DNA from: Mucilaginibacter sp.
GTDB taxonomy: Bacteria > Bacteroidota > Bacteroidia > Sphingobacteriales > Sphingobacteriaceae
Assembly (NCBI GenBank): GCA_028288285.1
Contig: JAQBNZ010000181.1
Location: 1-36,425, forward strand
Length of the DNA: 36,425 nt
Direction: 5' to 3'
Below are positions 25,585 through 33,027 of this stretch, piece after piece. The first letter of the stretch is position 1. Every line of letters begins with the position of its first letter. The notes beneath the pieces are model-generated. The model was not told the DNA's origin and searched no databases. It worked only from the letters and a program-made list of their open reading frames with translations. The position numbers and the translations under genes are program-made.

Positions 25585-25662
25585 AATCCCCTCCAAAGCA
25601 GAGGACTTCAAAAGCTTATATTGATTATAGAACCCTCTCCCTTGGAGAGGGCAGGGTGAGGC
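25574..25662. repeat. CCTCACC inverted-repeat element filling a convergent gap
   Basis: GCCTCACC (25574-25581) is mirrored by GGTGAGGC (25655-25662). Inside, CCCTCTCC (25633-25640) and GGAGAGGG (25644-25651) form an eight-base-pair hairpin with a CTT loop that could serve as a bidirectional terminator. The element runs from the last codons of dinB to the base before the stop of the next minus-strand gene. A related half copy (CCTTTGGAGGAGGATTGGGG, then TGAGGC) lies at 27120-27146. Confidence 0.75.
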
Positions 25663-25878
25663 TTAATAGGCCAACTCTTCGCAGGTAAAACCTGCTATGG
25701 CCAGCATATGGTTAATGGTTTGCGGCTCAATGCCGGTGCTTACTACGCGGAGTACGTGATCGCAATCTTCCAGATCAAAGTTGTATTGCTTTATATCTGA
25801 CAGGGCCGAAAGCAGGTAGTTTACCCGGCTTGCTTCCTCCACATTGGCAACGCTTGTTTTAAATATCAGCACATCCAT
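25663..25878 (-). CDS. Small HMA-like ferredoxin-fold protein without CxxC
   Basis: A 71-residue protein with the beta-alpha-beta-beta-alpha-beta pattern of heavy-metal-associated domains (MDVLIFKTSVANVEE, NFDLEDCDHVLRVVS, INHMLAIAGFTCEELAY). The metal-binding CxxC is missing; only Cys39 and Cys66 are present, far apart. Similar 70-residue proteins are common singletons in Bacteroidota. It converges on dinB and is separated from it only by the CCTCACC element. Function unknown. Confidence 0.75.
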   Translation of the reverse strand: MDVLIFKTSVANVEEASRVNYLLSALSDIKQYNFDLEDCDHVLRVVSTGIEPQTINHMLAIAGFTCEELAY

Positions 25879-25912
25879 AGGTTTATTGTTTTAGTGTGAT
25901 GTTTTTTAGAAA

Positions 25913-26007
25913 GTCATGCTGAATTTATTTCAGCATCTCTCAAGCTATTGGCAACCAAGCTTGCGGACTACCAGTCCTGTGAGATGCCGAAATAAATTCG
26001 GCATGAC
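25913..26007. repeat. GTCATGCTGAATTTATTTCA inverted-repeat element
   Basis: The arm 25913-25939 (GTCATGCTGAATTTATTTCA then GCATCTC) is mirrored by 25981-26007 (GAGATGCCGAAATAAATTCG then GCATGAC) with three mismatches. A 41-base centre separates them. This is the 'GTCATGCTGA' version of the family seen elsewhere in the window. It fills the gap between the HMA-like gene and the downstream end of the small membrane-protein gene. Confidence 0.85.
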
Positions 26008-26030
26008 AATAGTCATTTATCCTTTCGTCC

Positions 26031-26420
26031 TTACTCCTTTGTCTCTTTTTCTGTTACTGGCTCGTTTTGCCAGGTTGTTTTCCAGTCGGCATCACGTTTG
26101 CCCCAGCCGCATCGGCTTTGCCACTGTTCTTTAAACTGCGCACGATCCTCCGGCGACATATTTTTAAACCGCTCTTCCATCATGCGTTTACGGCGCATCC
26201 ATGGCGGGCCGCCGCCGCTACCTTTGCCACCAAAGCCAAACAGTATTTTGCTTAATATAAATATGCCCATGGCCTGCCAAAAAGTAATAGTGCTTACATG
26301 CAAAATGTCTGGCAGCAGGTTGTTCCACAGTTGCATCACCACAAAGCTTACCAGCGCCAGTATGGCCGCTATGCCAAAGGGGATGAACACAAACCGATTT
26401 TTATAAAATATCTTTTTCAT
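26031..26420 (-). CDS. Small two-helix membrane protein downstream of an ECF sigma factor
   Basis: A 129-residue protein I cannot assign to a named family. Two hydrophobic helices (about residues 9-30 and 42-62: FVFIPFGIAAILALVSFVVM and ITFWQAMGIFILSKILFGFG) are followed by a short Gly-rich linker and a charged cytoplasmic-type tail with MSPEDRAQFKEQWQSRCGW. It lies 15 bases downstream of the sigma gene and must be co-transcribed. A role as membrane partner or anti-sigma regulator is plausible from context, but it lacks any recognisable anti-sigma domain. Confidence 0.8.
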   Translation of the reverse strand: MKKIFYKNRFVFIPFGIAAILALVSFVVMQLWNNLLPDILHVSTITFWQAMGIFILSKILFGFGGKGSGGGPPWMRRKRMMEERFKNMSPEDRAQFKEQWQSRCGWGKRDADWKTTWQNEPVTEKETKE

Positions 26421-26435
26421 TGTCTTTCTAATTTT

Positions 26436-26993
26436 TTAATATTCTGTAATTTCTTTATACAATTGTTTTAACCGCTTGCGTAAATGCAGCACCGCATACC
26501 GTTTGCGCGATACCAGGGTGTTCACATTTTCGCCGGTAAGTTTGGCTATTTCCTCAAAAGTTTTATCCTCCAGTTCCTGCCATATAAATACCTGGCGTTG
26601 TGTTTCGGGCAGCTCATCAAGCGCTATAAAAAGCTGCTCCCAAAAAAGATTGCGCAGGTATTCGGTCTCGGGCGTGATAGCCTCAGTAAGCAGGATGGCT
26701 TTAAAGTCCGGTGCTTCATCGTCATCCTCATCATGGGGCAGCATATCATCCAGCAAGGTTTCGGTATGCTTTTTATGCTTATCAACAATCCTGTTTTTGG
26801 CTACCCGGTATAGCCATGCACTGGTTTGTTCAATTGGCTCTGCGTTAACCACACTGCTAAACTGGTACCAAACATCCTGCAGAATGTCTTCGGCATCGGC
26901 ATCGCTCTTTACCCGTTTGCGAATAAACCCCAACAGGCTTTTACCATACGACGCAATGGTTTGTATGATATGGCTGTTTTTGTCCTGGGGCAT
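26436..26993 (-). CDS. ECF-type RNA polymerase sigma factor paired with a membrane protein
   Basis: A 185-residue sigma-70-family protein. Region 2 includes LLGFIRKRVKSDADAEDILQ, DVWYQFSSV and AWLYRVAKNRIVDKHKK; region 4 includes LPETQRQVFIWQELEDKTFE then EIAKLTGENVNTLVSRKRYA. An acidic loop (DEDDDEAPDF) joins them. The ATG at 26993 is used; the frame extends to a TTG at 27008, which is less likely. It heads a two-gene set with the membrane protein 15 bases downstream. Confidence 0.92.
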   Translation of the reverse strand: MPQDKNSHIIQTIASYGKSLLGFIRKRVKSDADAEDILQDVWYQFSSVVNAEPIEQTSAWLYRVAKNRIVDKHKKHTETLLDDMLPHDEDDDEAPDFKAILLTEAITPETEYLRNLFWEQLFIALDELPETQRQVFIWQELEDKTFEEIAKLTGENVNTLVSRKRYAVLHLRKRLKQLYKEITEY

Positions 26994-27182
26994 TATTGCT
27001 GTTGTCAACTTTATAAGTGTTTAAATATAAAGACGATTGAGCCGGAGAAACATTTTAAATTATTTTTTATTTGTGAAGAGGACCTTAATTTTTAACGTCA
27101 GCAATAAGTAAAAGTACTTTCCTTTGGAGGAGGATTGGGGTGAGGCTACAAACCAAATTCATACCTTGCATGTTATAATACT

Positions 27183-27548
27183 ATGGCTAATAAAAAAACA
27201 CTGATACTGGGCGCCACGCCCGATTCGAGCCGATACGCTTACCTTGCCGCAAACCGCCTAACCGGTCGCGGACATACAATTGTTAACGTTGGCATTAAAA
27301 CAGGCGAAGTTGCAGGGGTTGCCATTGAGAAGCCCGAAACCATACATACCGATATTGATACCATTACCCTGTATGTTGGTCCGCGTAACCAGCCGCCTTT
27401 GTATGATTATATTATAAACACCAAGCCCAAGCGCATTATTTTTAATCCCGGTACCGAGAATGAAGAACTGCGCCGCATGGCCCAAAAGAACGGTATTGAA
27501 ACCGACTACGCCTGCACCCTGGTGCTGCTTTCAATAGGGCAGTATTAA
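27183..27548 (+). CDS. CoA-binding-domain protein
   Basis: A 121-residue protein made of one CoA_binding_2 Rossmann domain, related to E. coli YccU. The nucleotide-binding loop is near the N-terminus (TLILGATPDSSRYAYLAANR), then HTIVNVGIK, DTITLYVGPRNQPPLYDYI and RIIFNPGTENEELRRMAQ. It may sense or bind CoA or acyl-CoA; no enzymatic role is established. It stands alone. A weak TACCTTGC lies just upstream, but the promoter is not clear. Confidence 0.9.
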   Translation: MANKKTLILGATPDSSRYAYLAANRLTGRGHTIVNVGIKTGEVAGVAIEKPETIHTDIDTITLYVGPRNQPPLYDYIINTKPKRIIFNPGTENEELRRMAQKNGIETDYACTLVLLSIGQY

Positions 27549-27574
27549 AGGAGGGAGAGGGTACCTGTTCAGGT

Positions 27575-27629
27575 GTTCCGTTCCGCTAAAAGCGGAACAG
27601 AGCGGAACACTACCGGAACAAAAGCGGAA
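27575..27629. repeat. GCGGAAC cluster with a GTTCCGCT hairpin
   Basis: GTTCCGCTAAAAGCGGAAC (27580-27598) is an eight-base-pair hairpin with a three-base loop. It is followed by AGCGGAAC, CCGGAAC and AGCGGAAC within 31 bases. The cluster is the first part of the gene-free stretch 27549-28044. No gene is seen. It may be a binding-site array, a hairpin terminator for the CoA-binding gene, or the remnant of a mobile-element end. Confidence 0.55.
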
Positions 27630-27758
27630 CGATCCACTATAAACATCTAATTTACAGAACGTTATAAATAATTCAACATTCCGGTTTATTTTGGGATTTC
27701 TTGGTTTTTGACTTTTTTTAGGCCAATGTGATTATTTAAGGAGATATGTTTTATATAG

Positions 27759-27902
27759 TGCCGTTAGGCGCTAAAGATTGGTGGAAAATCATAATTAAAC
27801 ATTTTAGCGTGCCATTGGTACGCAACATGGCGTAGTTTTATACCGATGGCATGGTATTCCTGCTTGGTTGTTTTTCTACCGACCTTTAACCCCGACGGGG
27901 TT
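27759..27902. repeat. TGCCGTTAGGCGC / GGTAGAAAA inverted-repeat element
   Basis: TAAAGATTGGTGGAAAATC (27772-27790) matches the reverse complement of GTTTTTCTACCGACCTTTA (27870-27888) at 15 of 19 positions. A nested pair, CGTGCCATTGGTA (27809-27821) and TACCGATGGCATG (27841-27853), lies inside, and the right end holds the palindrome AACCCCGACGGGGTT (27888-27902). The flank GTTAGGCGC is echoed by GCGCCTTAGG after the right end. It has no coding potential and looks like a dispersed non-autonomous element. The rest of 27549-28044 holds a TCATTCTGA repeat and no gene. Confidence 0.7.
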
Positions 27903-27954
27903 TTTCTGCGCCTTAGGTGCGAGGACCGGTATCCGATGCCCTAACGTTCTTTTT

Positions 27955-28026
27955 GTCATTCTGAACGTAGTGAAGAATCTATCGATAGGCATTAGCGAAT
28001 AGATGCTTCACTACGTTCAGTATGAC
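27955..28026. repeat. GTCATTCTGAACGTAGTGAA palindromic repeat after polA
   Basis: The arm GTCATTCTGAACGTAGTGAA then GAATCTAT (27955-27982) is mirrored by ATAGATGCTTCACTACGTTC then AGTATGAC (27999-28026). It is the best-preserved copy of the family in this window and lies 18 bases after the polA stop on the minus strand, where its hairpin could close the polA transcript. Confidence 0.87.
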
Positions 28027-28044
28027 AGCAGGGCAGGGTAATAA

Positions 28045-30855
28045 TTAATGCGCTTCCAGCCAGTTTAAACCTGTGCCTATTTCTACCATAATTGGCACTT
28101 CGGTTTTTATGGCATTCTTCATGTTATCCAGTATAATAGGCTTTACAATCTCTATCTCATGGTTAGGCACATCAAAAACCAACTCATCATGCACCTGCAT
28201 GGTCATGCGGGCATCCAGTTTAAGGGCCTTAAATTCCCGGTGAATATTGATCATGGCTATCTTTATCATGTCTGCAGCAGAGCCTTGTATTGGCGCGTTA
28301 ATAGCATTTCGTTCCGCAAAGCCACGCACGGTTTGGTTGGCAGAATTAATATCGCGCAGATACCTGCGCCTGCCCATTAACGTACATACGTAACCGTTCT
28401 CGCGGGCAAAGTTCATAGTATCGGCCATGTATTGTTTTATGCCGGGGTATTGGGCAAAATAGTTTTCGATTATTTCGGCAGCTTCTTTACGGGGGATACC
28501 TAAATTTTGTGATAATCCAAATGCCGACTGCCCATAAATGATACCAAAGTTTACCGCCTTGGCATTACGGCGCTGCGTGCTGTCTACCTCATTTAAACCT
28601 ATGCCGTAAACTTTGGCAGCAGTAGCGGTATGGATATCTATATTATCAGTAAACGCCTGCCGCATGTTCACATCTTTGCTTATTTCAGCTATAATGCGCA
28701 GCTCTATCTGTGAATAATCTGCAGATACTATGCTATGCCCTGAATCTCTTGGAATAAACGCTTTCCTTACCTCACGGCCACGCTCCGTACGGATTGGTAT
28801 GTTTTGCAGGTTGGGGTTATTAGAACTTAACCTGCCCGTTGCAGCCACAGCCTGGTTGTAACTGGTATGCACACGGCCGGTTTTAGGGTTCACCATGGTT
28901 GGCAAAGCATCTACATAGGTAGATTTTAGTTTTTGCAGCTGCCTAAAATCAAGTATATCCCTCACTATATCACTTTTGGCAGCCAATGACAATAACACGT
29001 CCTCGCCGGTTTGGTATTGGCCGGTTTTGGTTTTTTTGGCTTTAGGGTCAAGCAGTAATTTCTCAAACAATACCTCGCCCAACTGCTTTGGCGACGCAAT
29101 ATTAAACCTAACACCTGCTTTTTCAAATACCGTTTTTTCCAGTACGGCTATATCAGTTTCTAATAGTTTGGAAAACTCTCTTAAAGTATCATGATCTATC
29201 CGTACACCTTCGTGCTCAATATCGGCCAGTACATATATCAGCGGGTTCTCTATCTCATGCAGCAGTTTTTCGGCCTCAACTTCTTTAATTTTTGGCTCAA
29301 AAATGGTTTTAAGCTGCAACGTAACATCGGCATCTTCAGCGGCGTAGTCTTTAATCTTCTCAATTTCCACATCCCGCATATTGCCCTGGTTCTTGCCCTT
29401 AGGACCAATAAGCTCTGTTATAGAAACCGGTTTGTAGCTCAGGTAATTTTCTGACAGGATATCCATATTATGGCGGGTATCCGGGTCTATTATATAATGT
29501 GCCATCATGGTATCAAACAGGTCGCCCTTCATTTCTACATCATACCATTTCAGCATTAATATGTCAAATTTTAGGTTTTGCCCTATTTTGCCAATGGCGG
29601 CATCTTCAAAAACCGGCTTAAATTCGGCTACTATTTTAATTATCTCCTGCTCATCTAAAGGTACAGGTACATACCATGCCTGGAAGTGCTTTACCGCGAA
29701 TGACAGGCCCACCAATTCGCAATGGTTGGCGTCGGTACCGGTTGTTTCGGTATCAAAGCAAAAGCTTTTTTGTTGTTTTAGTATATTGATGAGCTCGGCA
29801 CGTTTTTCAAAAGTATCAGCCAGTATGTATTCGTGCTCTACCGTATTAATATTCTTTATATCGACAGGGGTAGGCGCTTCGTAAATATCCTGTACATCAA
29901 CTTCAAGGGTTGTACGGCCACCTGCAACCTCATTACCAAACAGGTCGGTTTGTACTGATACGGTGCGGGTTTCGGTTATGCTAAAATCATCACCAAATAC
30001 ACGGCGCCCCAACGTACGGAATTCCAGTTCGGCAAAAAGCGGCTCCAGCAAGTCTTTACTTGGCGCGCACATTTCCAATCCGGCTTCATCCAGTTCAACC
30101 GGAGACTCCAAGTTGATAGTGGCCAGTCTTTTCGACATCAAGCCCTGTTCGGCAAATTGCTCTACGTTTTCTCGCAGCTTGCCTTTTAATTCATGACTAT
30201 GAGCAATTATCTCTTCTACCGAGCCGTATTGTTTGATTAATAATTTAGCGGTTTTTTCGCCAATACCAGGTATACCGGGGATGCCGTCAACAGCATCGCC
30301 CCAAAGCCCTAAAATATCAATTACCTGCTCCGGGCGTTCAATTTCCCATTTGGCAAGCACTTCCGGCAAACCTAATATCTCCATATCGTTACCCATGCGG
30401 GCAGGTTTGTATATGCGGATATTTTCTGATACCAGCTGCGCAAAATCTTTATCGGGAGTCATGCAGTAAACCTGGTAGCCTTTGGCTTCGGCTTTTTTGG
30501 CAAGTGTACCTATAATATCATCAGCTTCGTAACCGTCTGATGTGATCAGCGGGATATTAAAACCTAGTACTACTTTAAATATATAGGGTAAAGCTTTTGA
30601 AAGATCCTCGGGCATGGTTTCGCGGTGCGCCTTATACTTTTCATATTCGGTATGGCGTTCGGTTGGGGCGTCGGTATCAAAAACCACGGCCATATGGGTA
30701 GGTTTCTCTTTACGCAAAACCTCCAGCAGAGTATTGGTAAAACCCATAACTGCCGAAGTATTTAAACCCGCCGAGGTAAAACGCGGGCTTTTACTTAAAG
30801 CAAAATGTGCCCGGTATATCAGGGCCATACCATCCAATAGAAAAAGCTTCTTCAT
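28045..30855 (-). CDS. polA: DNA polymerase I
   Basis: A 936-residue three-domain enzyme for Okazaki-fragment processing and repair synthesis. The 5' nuclease domain covers about residues 1-290 (LFLLDGMALIYRAHFAL, DGYEADDIIGTLAK, DAVDGIPGIPGIGEKTA). The proofreading domain has intact motifs: DTETTG at 368-373, IGQNLKFDILML and YAAEDADVTLQL, so 3'-5' exonuclease should be active. The polymerase domain shows motif A DYSQIELR (713), motif B RRNAKAVNFGIIYGQSAFG (762) and motif C QVHDELVFD (887). It is transcribed alone from a candidate promoter just upstream. Confidence 0.98.
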   Translation of the reverse strand: MKKLFLLDGMALIYRAHFALSKSPRFTSAGLNTSAVMGFTNTLLEVLRKEKPTHMAVVFDTDAPTERHTEYEKYKAHRETMPEDLSKALPYIFKVVLGFNIPLITSDGYEADDIIGTLAKKAEAKGYQVYCMTPDKDFAQLVSENIRIYKPARMGNDMEILGLPEVLAKWEIERPEQVIDILGLWGDAVDGIPGIPGIGEKTAKLLIKQYGSVEEIIAHSHELKGKLRENVEQFAEQGLMSKRLATINLESPVELDEAGLEMCAPSKDLLEPLFAELEFRTLGRRVFGDDFSITETRTVSVQTDLFGNEVAGGRTTLEVDVQDIYEAPTPVDIKNINTVEHEYILADTFEKRAELINILKQQKSFCFDTETTGTDANHCELVGLSFAVKHFQAWYVPVPLDEQEIIKIVAEFKPVFEDAAIGKIGQNLKFDILMLKWYDVEMKGDLFDTMMAHYIIDPDTRHNMDILSENYLSYKPVSITELIGPKGKNQGNMRDVEIEKIKDYAAEDADVTLQLKTIFEPKIKEVEAEKLLHEIENPLIYVLADIEHEGVRIDHDTLREFSKLLETDIAVLEKTVFEKAGVRFNIASPKQLGEVLFEKLLLDPKAKKTKTGQYQTGEDVLLSLAAKSDIVRDILDFRQLQKLKSTYVDALPTMVNPKTGRVHTSYNQAVAATGRLSSNNPNLQNIPIRTERGREVRKAFIPRDSGHSIVSADYSQIELRIIAEISKDVNMRQAFTDNIDIHTATAAKVYGIGLNEVDSTQRRNAKAVNFGIIYGQSAFGLSQNLGIPRKEAAEIIENYFAQYPGIKQYMADTMNFARENGYVCTLMGRRRYLRDINSANQTVRGFAERNAINAPIQGSAADMIKIAMINIHREFKALKLDARMTMQVHDELVFDVPNHEIEIVKPIILDNMKNAIKTEVPIMVEIGTGLNWLEAH

Positions 30856-30887
30856 AAACTATAATTACACCGATTGGTGAATGAATT

Positions 30888-30895
30888 CAAAAGTA
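30888..30895 (-). promoter_or_regulatory. Candidate -7 promoter element for polA
   Basis: On the minus strand the bases read TACTTTTG, an exact match to TAnnTTTG, 32 bases before the polA ATG. That spacing is the same as at the FAD oxidoreductase promoter candidate. A -33 element is not obvious. Confidence 0.5.
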
Positions 30896-30969
30896 CAATT
30901 TATGTTAGTCTATCCGCAGCTAAAATTTAATTCCTTTCTTTCGGCCGGGTTTTACTTAATTACAAATAG

Positions 30970-31110
30970 TTAGGCTAAAGCCCACGCTCATTTATGCTTT
31001 TTATCCATTGGCTAAAGCCAACGGCAATGAAGAGTTTAAAAATACTGTTCAAATTCATTGCCGTCCCATTTATGGGACGGATAAATAAGGTATAAGTGGC
31101 TTTAGCCAAA
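30970..31110. repeat. GGCTAAAGCC repeat element between polA and tag
   Basis: Three GGCTAAAGCC/GGCTTTAGCC units occur (30973, 31010 and 31099 regions). GGCAATGAA (31023-31031) pairs with TTCATTGCC (31055-31063), and CGTCCCATTTATGGGACG (31062-31079) is a tight hairpin. The segment fills most of the 291-base gap between polA and tag and reaches into the flank of tag. No gene is seen in it. Confidence 0.75.
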
Positions 31111-31146
31111 AATGCCCGAGAAAGGAAGGCACAGGTCAACGCTTCT

Positions 31147-31731
31147 TTATCTAAAATCACATTGCAGCGAATGATCATTAACCATACCTGTGGCCTGCAT
31201 GTGGGCGTAGCAAATAGTGGTGCCAAAAAACTTAAAGCCCCGCTTTTTCATATCCTTACTTATGGCATCAGATTCGGGCGTGCTTACCTGCGGACCATTA
31301 TAGGTAATAATAGGTTTACCATTAGGCATAAAGCTGTACAGGTAATTATTAAACGAGCCAAACTCTTTTTGTACCTCAATAAACAATTTAGCGTTGCTTA
31401 TGGCCGCTGCAATTTTTAGCCTGTTGCGAATAATACCTTCATCCTGTAATAAGCGCTCCTGGTCTTTGTCGGTAAAAACCGCTACTTTCTCAACATCAAA
31501 ATTGGCAAACGCTTTTTTATAATTATCGCGCCTGCGCAAAATGGTTATCCAGCTTAAACCCGCCTGTGCCGATTCAAGAGTTAAAAATTCAAACAGTATC
31601 TTATCATCATGCGTAACCTTGCCCCACTCTTCGTCGTGATATTTTGTATAAAGCGGGTCAGTTCCGCACCAGGTGCAGCGTTTTTTACCGTCAGGGATAA
31701 ACGTAGGTTTCTCAGCAGTTTTTTTGGCCAT
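31147..31731 (-). CDS. tag: DNA-3-methyladenine glycosylase I
   Basis: A 194-residue base-excision repair glycosylase that removes 3-methyladenine. It has CTWCGTDPLYTKYHDEEWG near the N-terminus and the LESAQAGLSWITILRRR helix-hairpin region with the conserved Glu53. The zinc-binding residues of E. coli Tag have matches: a cysteine near residue 19-22, His32 and the C-terminal pair His187/Cys191 (NDHSLQC). It lies 27 bases after the CMD-like gene on the same strand. Both look co-transcribed. Confidence 0.96.
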   Translation of the reverse strand: MAKKTAEKPTFIPDGKKRCTWCGTDPLYTKYHDEEWGKVTHDDKILFEFLTLESAQAGLSWITILRRRDNYKKAFANFDVEKVAVFTDKDQERLLQDEGIIRNRLKIAAAISNAKLFIEVQKEFGSFNNYLYSFMPNGKPIITYNGPQVSTPESDAISKDMKKRGFKFFGTTICYAHMQATGMVNDHSLQCDFR

Positions 31732-31758
31732 GGTTAAATGTATTAATAATTAACCTGC

Positions 31759-32115
31759 TTATTGTACACTGTTTACTCCATTCAGTTCATCCCAATACTC
31801 AACAGCCCTGCGGTAATGCGGTATAACTATAGAACCGCCTACCAAATTAGCTATCATAAATACCTCGTTCATTTCGGCATGCTGTACGCCTGCTTCGTGG
31901 CATTTGCCCAAATGATATTTAATGCAATCATCGCAACGCAGCACCATTGATGCTACCAGGCCCAGCATTTCTTTAGTTTTAACATCCAGTGCACCATCGG
32001 CATAAGTAGTGGTATCCAGCGCGAAAAACCTTTTTATATTGGTATTGGCCGTTTCCATTATCCTGTCGTTCATTTTGGTACGATAGGATTCAAAGTCATT
32101 TATTAATTGTCCCAT
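31759..32115 (-). CDS. Carboxymuconolactone decarboxylase-family protein (AhpD-like)
   Basis: A 118-residue CMD-family protein with the redox-type motif CDDCIKYHLGKC: Cys61, Cys64 and His68. That motif is typical of AhpD-like alkylhydroperoxidase or disulphide-active members, not of true decarboxylases. The helix MLGLVASMVLR precedes it, and a conserved acidic/hydrophobic helix follows (HAEMNEVFMIANLVGGS). It is first in a two-gene unit with tag. Substrate unknown. Confidence 0.92.
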   Translation of the reverse strand: MGQLINDFESYRTKMNDRIMETANTNIKRFFALDTTTYADGALDVKTKEMLGLVASMVLRCDDCIKYHLGKCHEAGVQHAEMNEVFMIANLVGGSIVIPHYRRAVEYWDELNGVNSVQ

Positions 32116-32248
32116 AAGAGGTATTAGTGATTTATTGAGTTAAGCGAATTAATGATTATCGAATTCTAATTTTAGAATATTTAAAGGTATAAATGTTTTA
32201 TTTTTATCAACCCGATTAACAACAAATTACCACATAATTAAATATACT

Positions 32249-32626
32249 ATGGAAAGCTTATCCCCCAATATTTTTGTTACAGACATGAACGCTACAATAG
32301 CATTTTATAAAATGTTAGGCTTTGATTTAGCCATAAGCGTTCCTGAAGAAGGGCCCGATTTGGTTTGGGCCATGATGGTTAAGGGTAATGTTTCGTTCAT
32401 GTTTCAAACGTTTGACAGCCTGGCTAATGAGCTGCCAGAAATTAGCCGTACAGATGGCGCATCGCTTTTATTATATATCAAACTTAAAGGTATCCGTGCT
32501 TTTTTTGCGGATATTAAAGACAAAGTGACCGTGCTTAAAGGATTGGAAAAAACTTTTTATGGTGCAACTGAATTTTCTATTCTGGACATTAACAACTACG
32601 TTTTAACGTTTGCCGAAGACGAATAA
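32249..32626 (+). CDS. VOC-superfamily (glyoxalase-like) protein 1
   Basis: A 125-residue single-domain protein with the vicinal-oxygen-chelate fold: PNIFVTDMNATIAFYKMLGF opens it and the last strand reads GATEFSILDINNYVLTFAED. Conserved metal ligands are not clearly complete, so it may bind a small molecule instead of acting as an enzyme. It is followed after one base by a second VOC gene, and the two probably came from one duplication or work as a pair. Confidence 0.88.
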   Translation: MESLSPNIFVTDMNATIAFYKMLGFDLAISVPEEGPDLVWAMMVKGNVSFMFQTFDSLANELPEISRTDGASLLLYIKLKGIRAFFADIKDKVTVLKGLEKTFYGATEFSILDINNYVLTFAEDE

Positions 32627-32627
32627 T

Positions 32628-32990
32628 ATGATAACGTTTAAGCGTTTAGATCATTTTCATATTTGCGTATCGCCTAACCAACTGGAAGAGGCCAGGGATT
32701 TTTATATCAAAATAATAGGTTTGGAACAGATAGAAAGACCTCATCATCTTTTTTCATCTGCGGGTTACTGGTTTAATATTGGTAATGTGCACTTGCATAT
32801 TGGTGTAGAGGAAGCTTTGCCCCGGTCTATCCGCCATACTGCTTTAGAAATTACTGATATTGATGCGGCCTTAAAGCATTTACAGGATAATGGCATTGAA
32901 ATATTGGACGAGCCTGTAATCCCCGGCCGTAAGCGGTTTGCATTTATAGATCCGTTTGGAAACAGGATGGAGTTGCTGCAAATTCTTTAA
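32628..32990 (+). CDS. VOC-superfamily (glyoxalase-like) protein 2
   Basis: A 120-residue VOC protein: FKRLDHFHICVSPNQLEEAR opens it, HLHIGVEEALPRS lies in the middle, and FAFIDPFGNRMELLQIL closes it. The histidine near the start (His9 or His11) and Glu113 fit the usual metal-ligand positions. The ATG at 32628 is chosen because the domain starts there; the longer frame from 32610 overlaps the previous gene. It lies one base after the first VOC stop. Confidence 0.88.
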   Translation: MITFKRLDHFHICVSPNQLEEARDFYIKIIGLEQIERPHHLFSSAGYWFNIGNVHLHIGVEEALPRSIRHTALEITDIDAALKHLQDNGIEILDEPVIPGRKRFAFIDPFGNRMELLQIL

Positions 32991-33027
32991 AAGCTGTTAA
33001 AGTAACGGCTGAAGCTCAACAAAACAA

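Noticed and set aside
26098..26406. Plus-strand frame opposite the small membrane protein
   Set aside because: It is an antisense shadow with no recognisable sequence, overlapping a gene that fits its operon.
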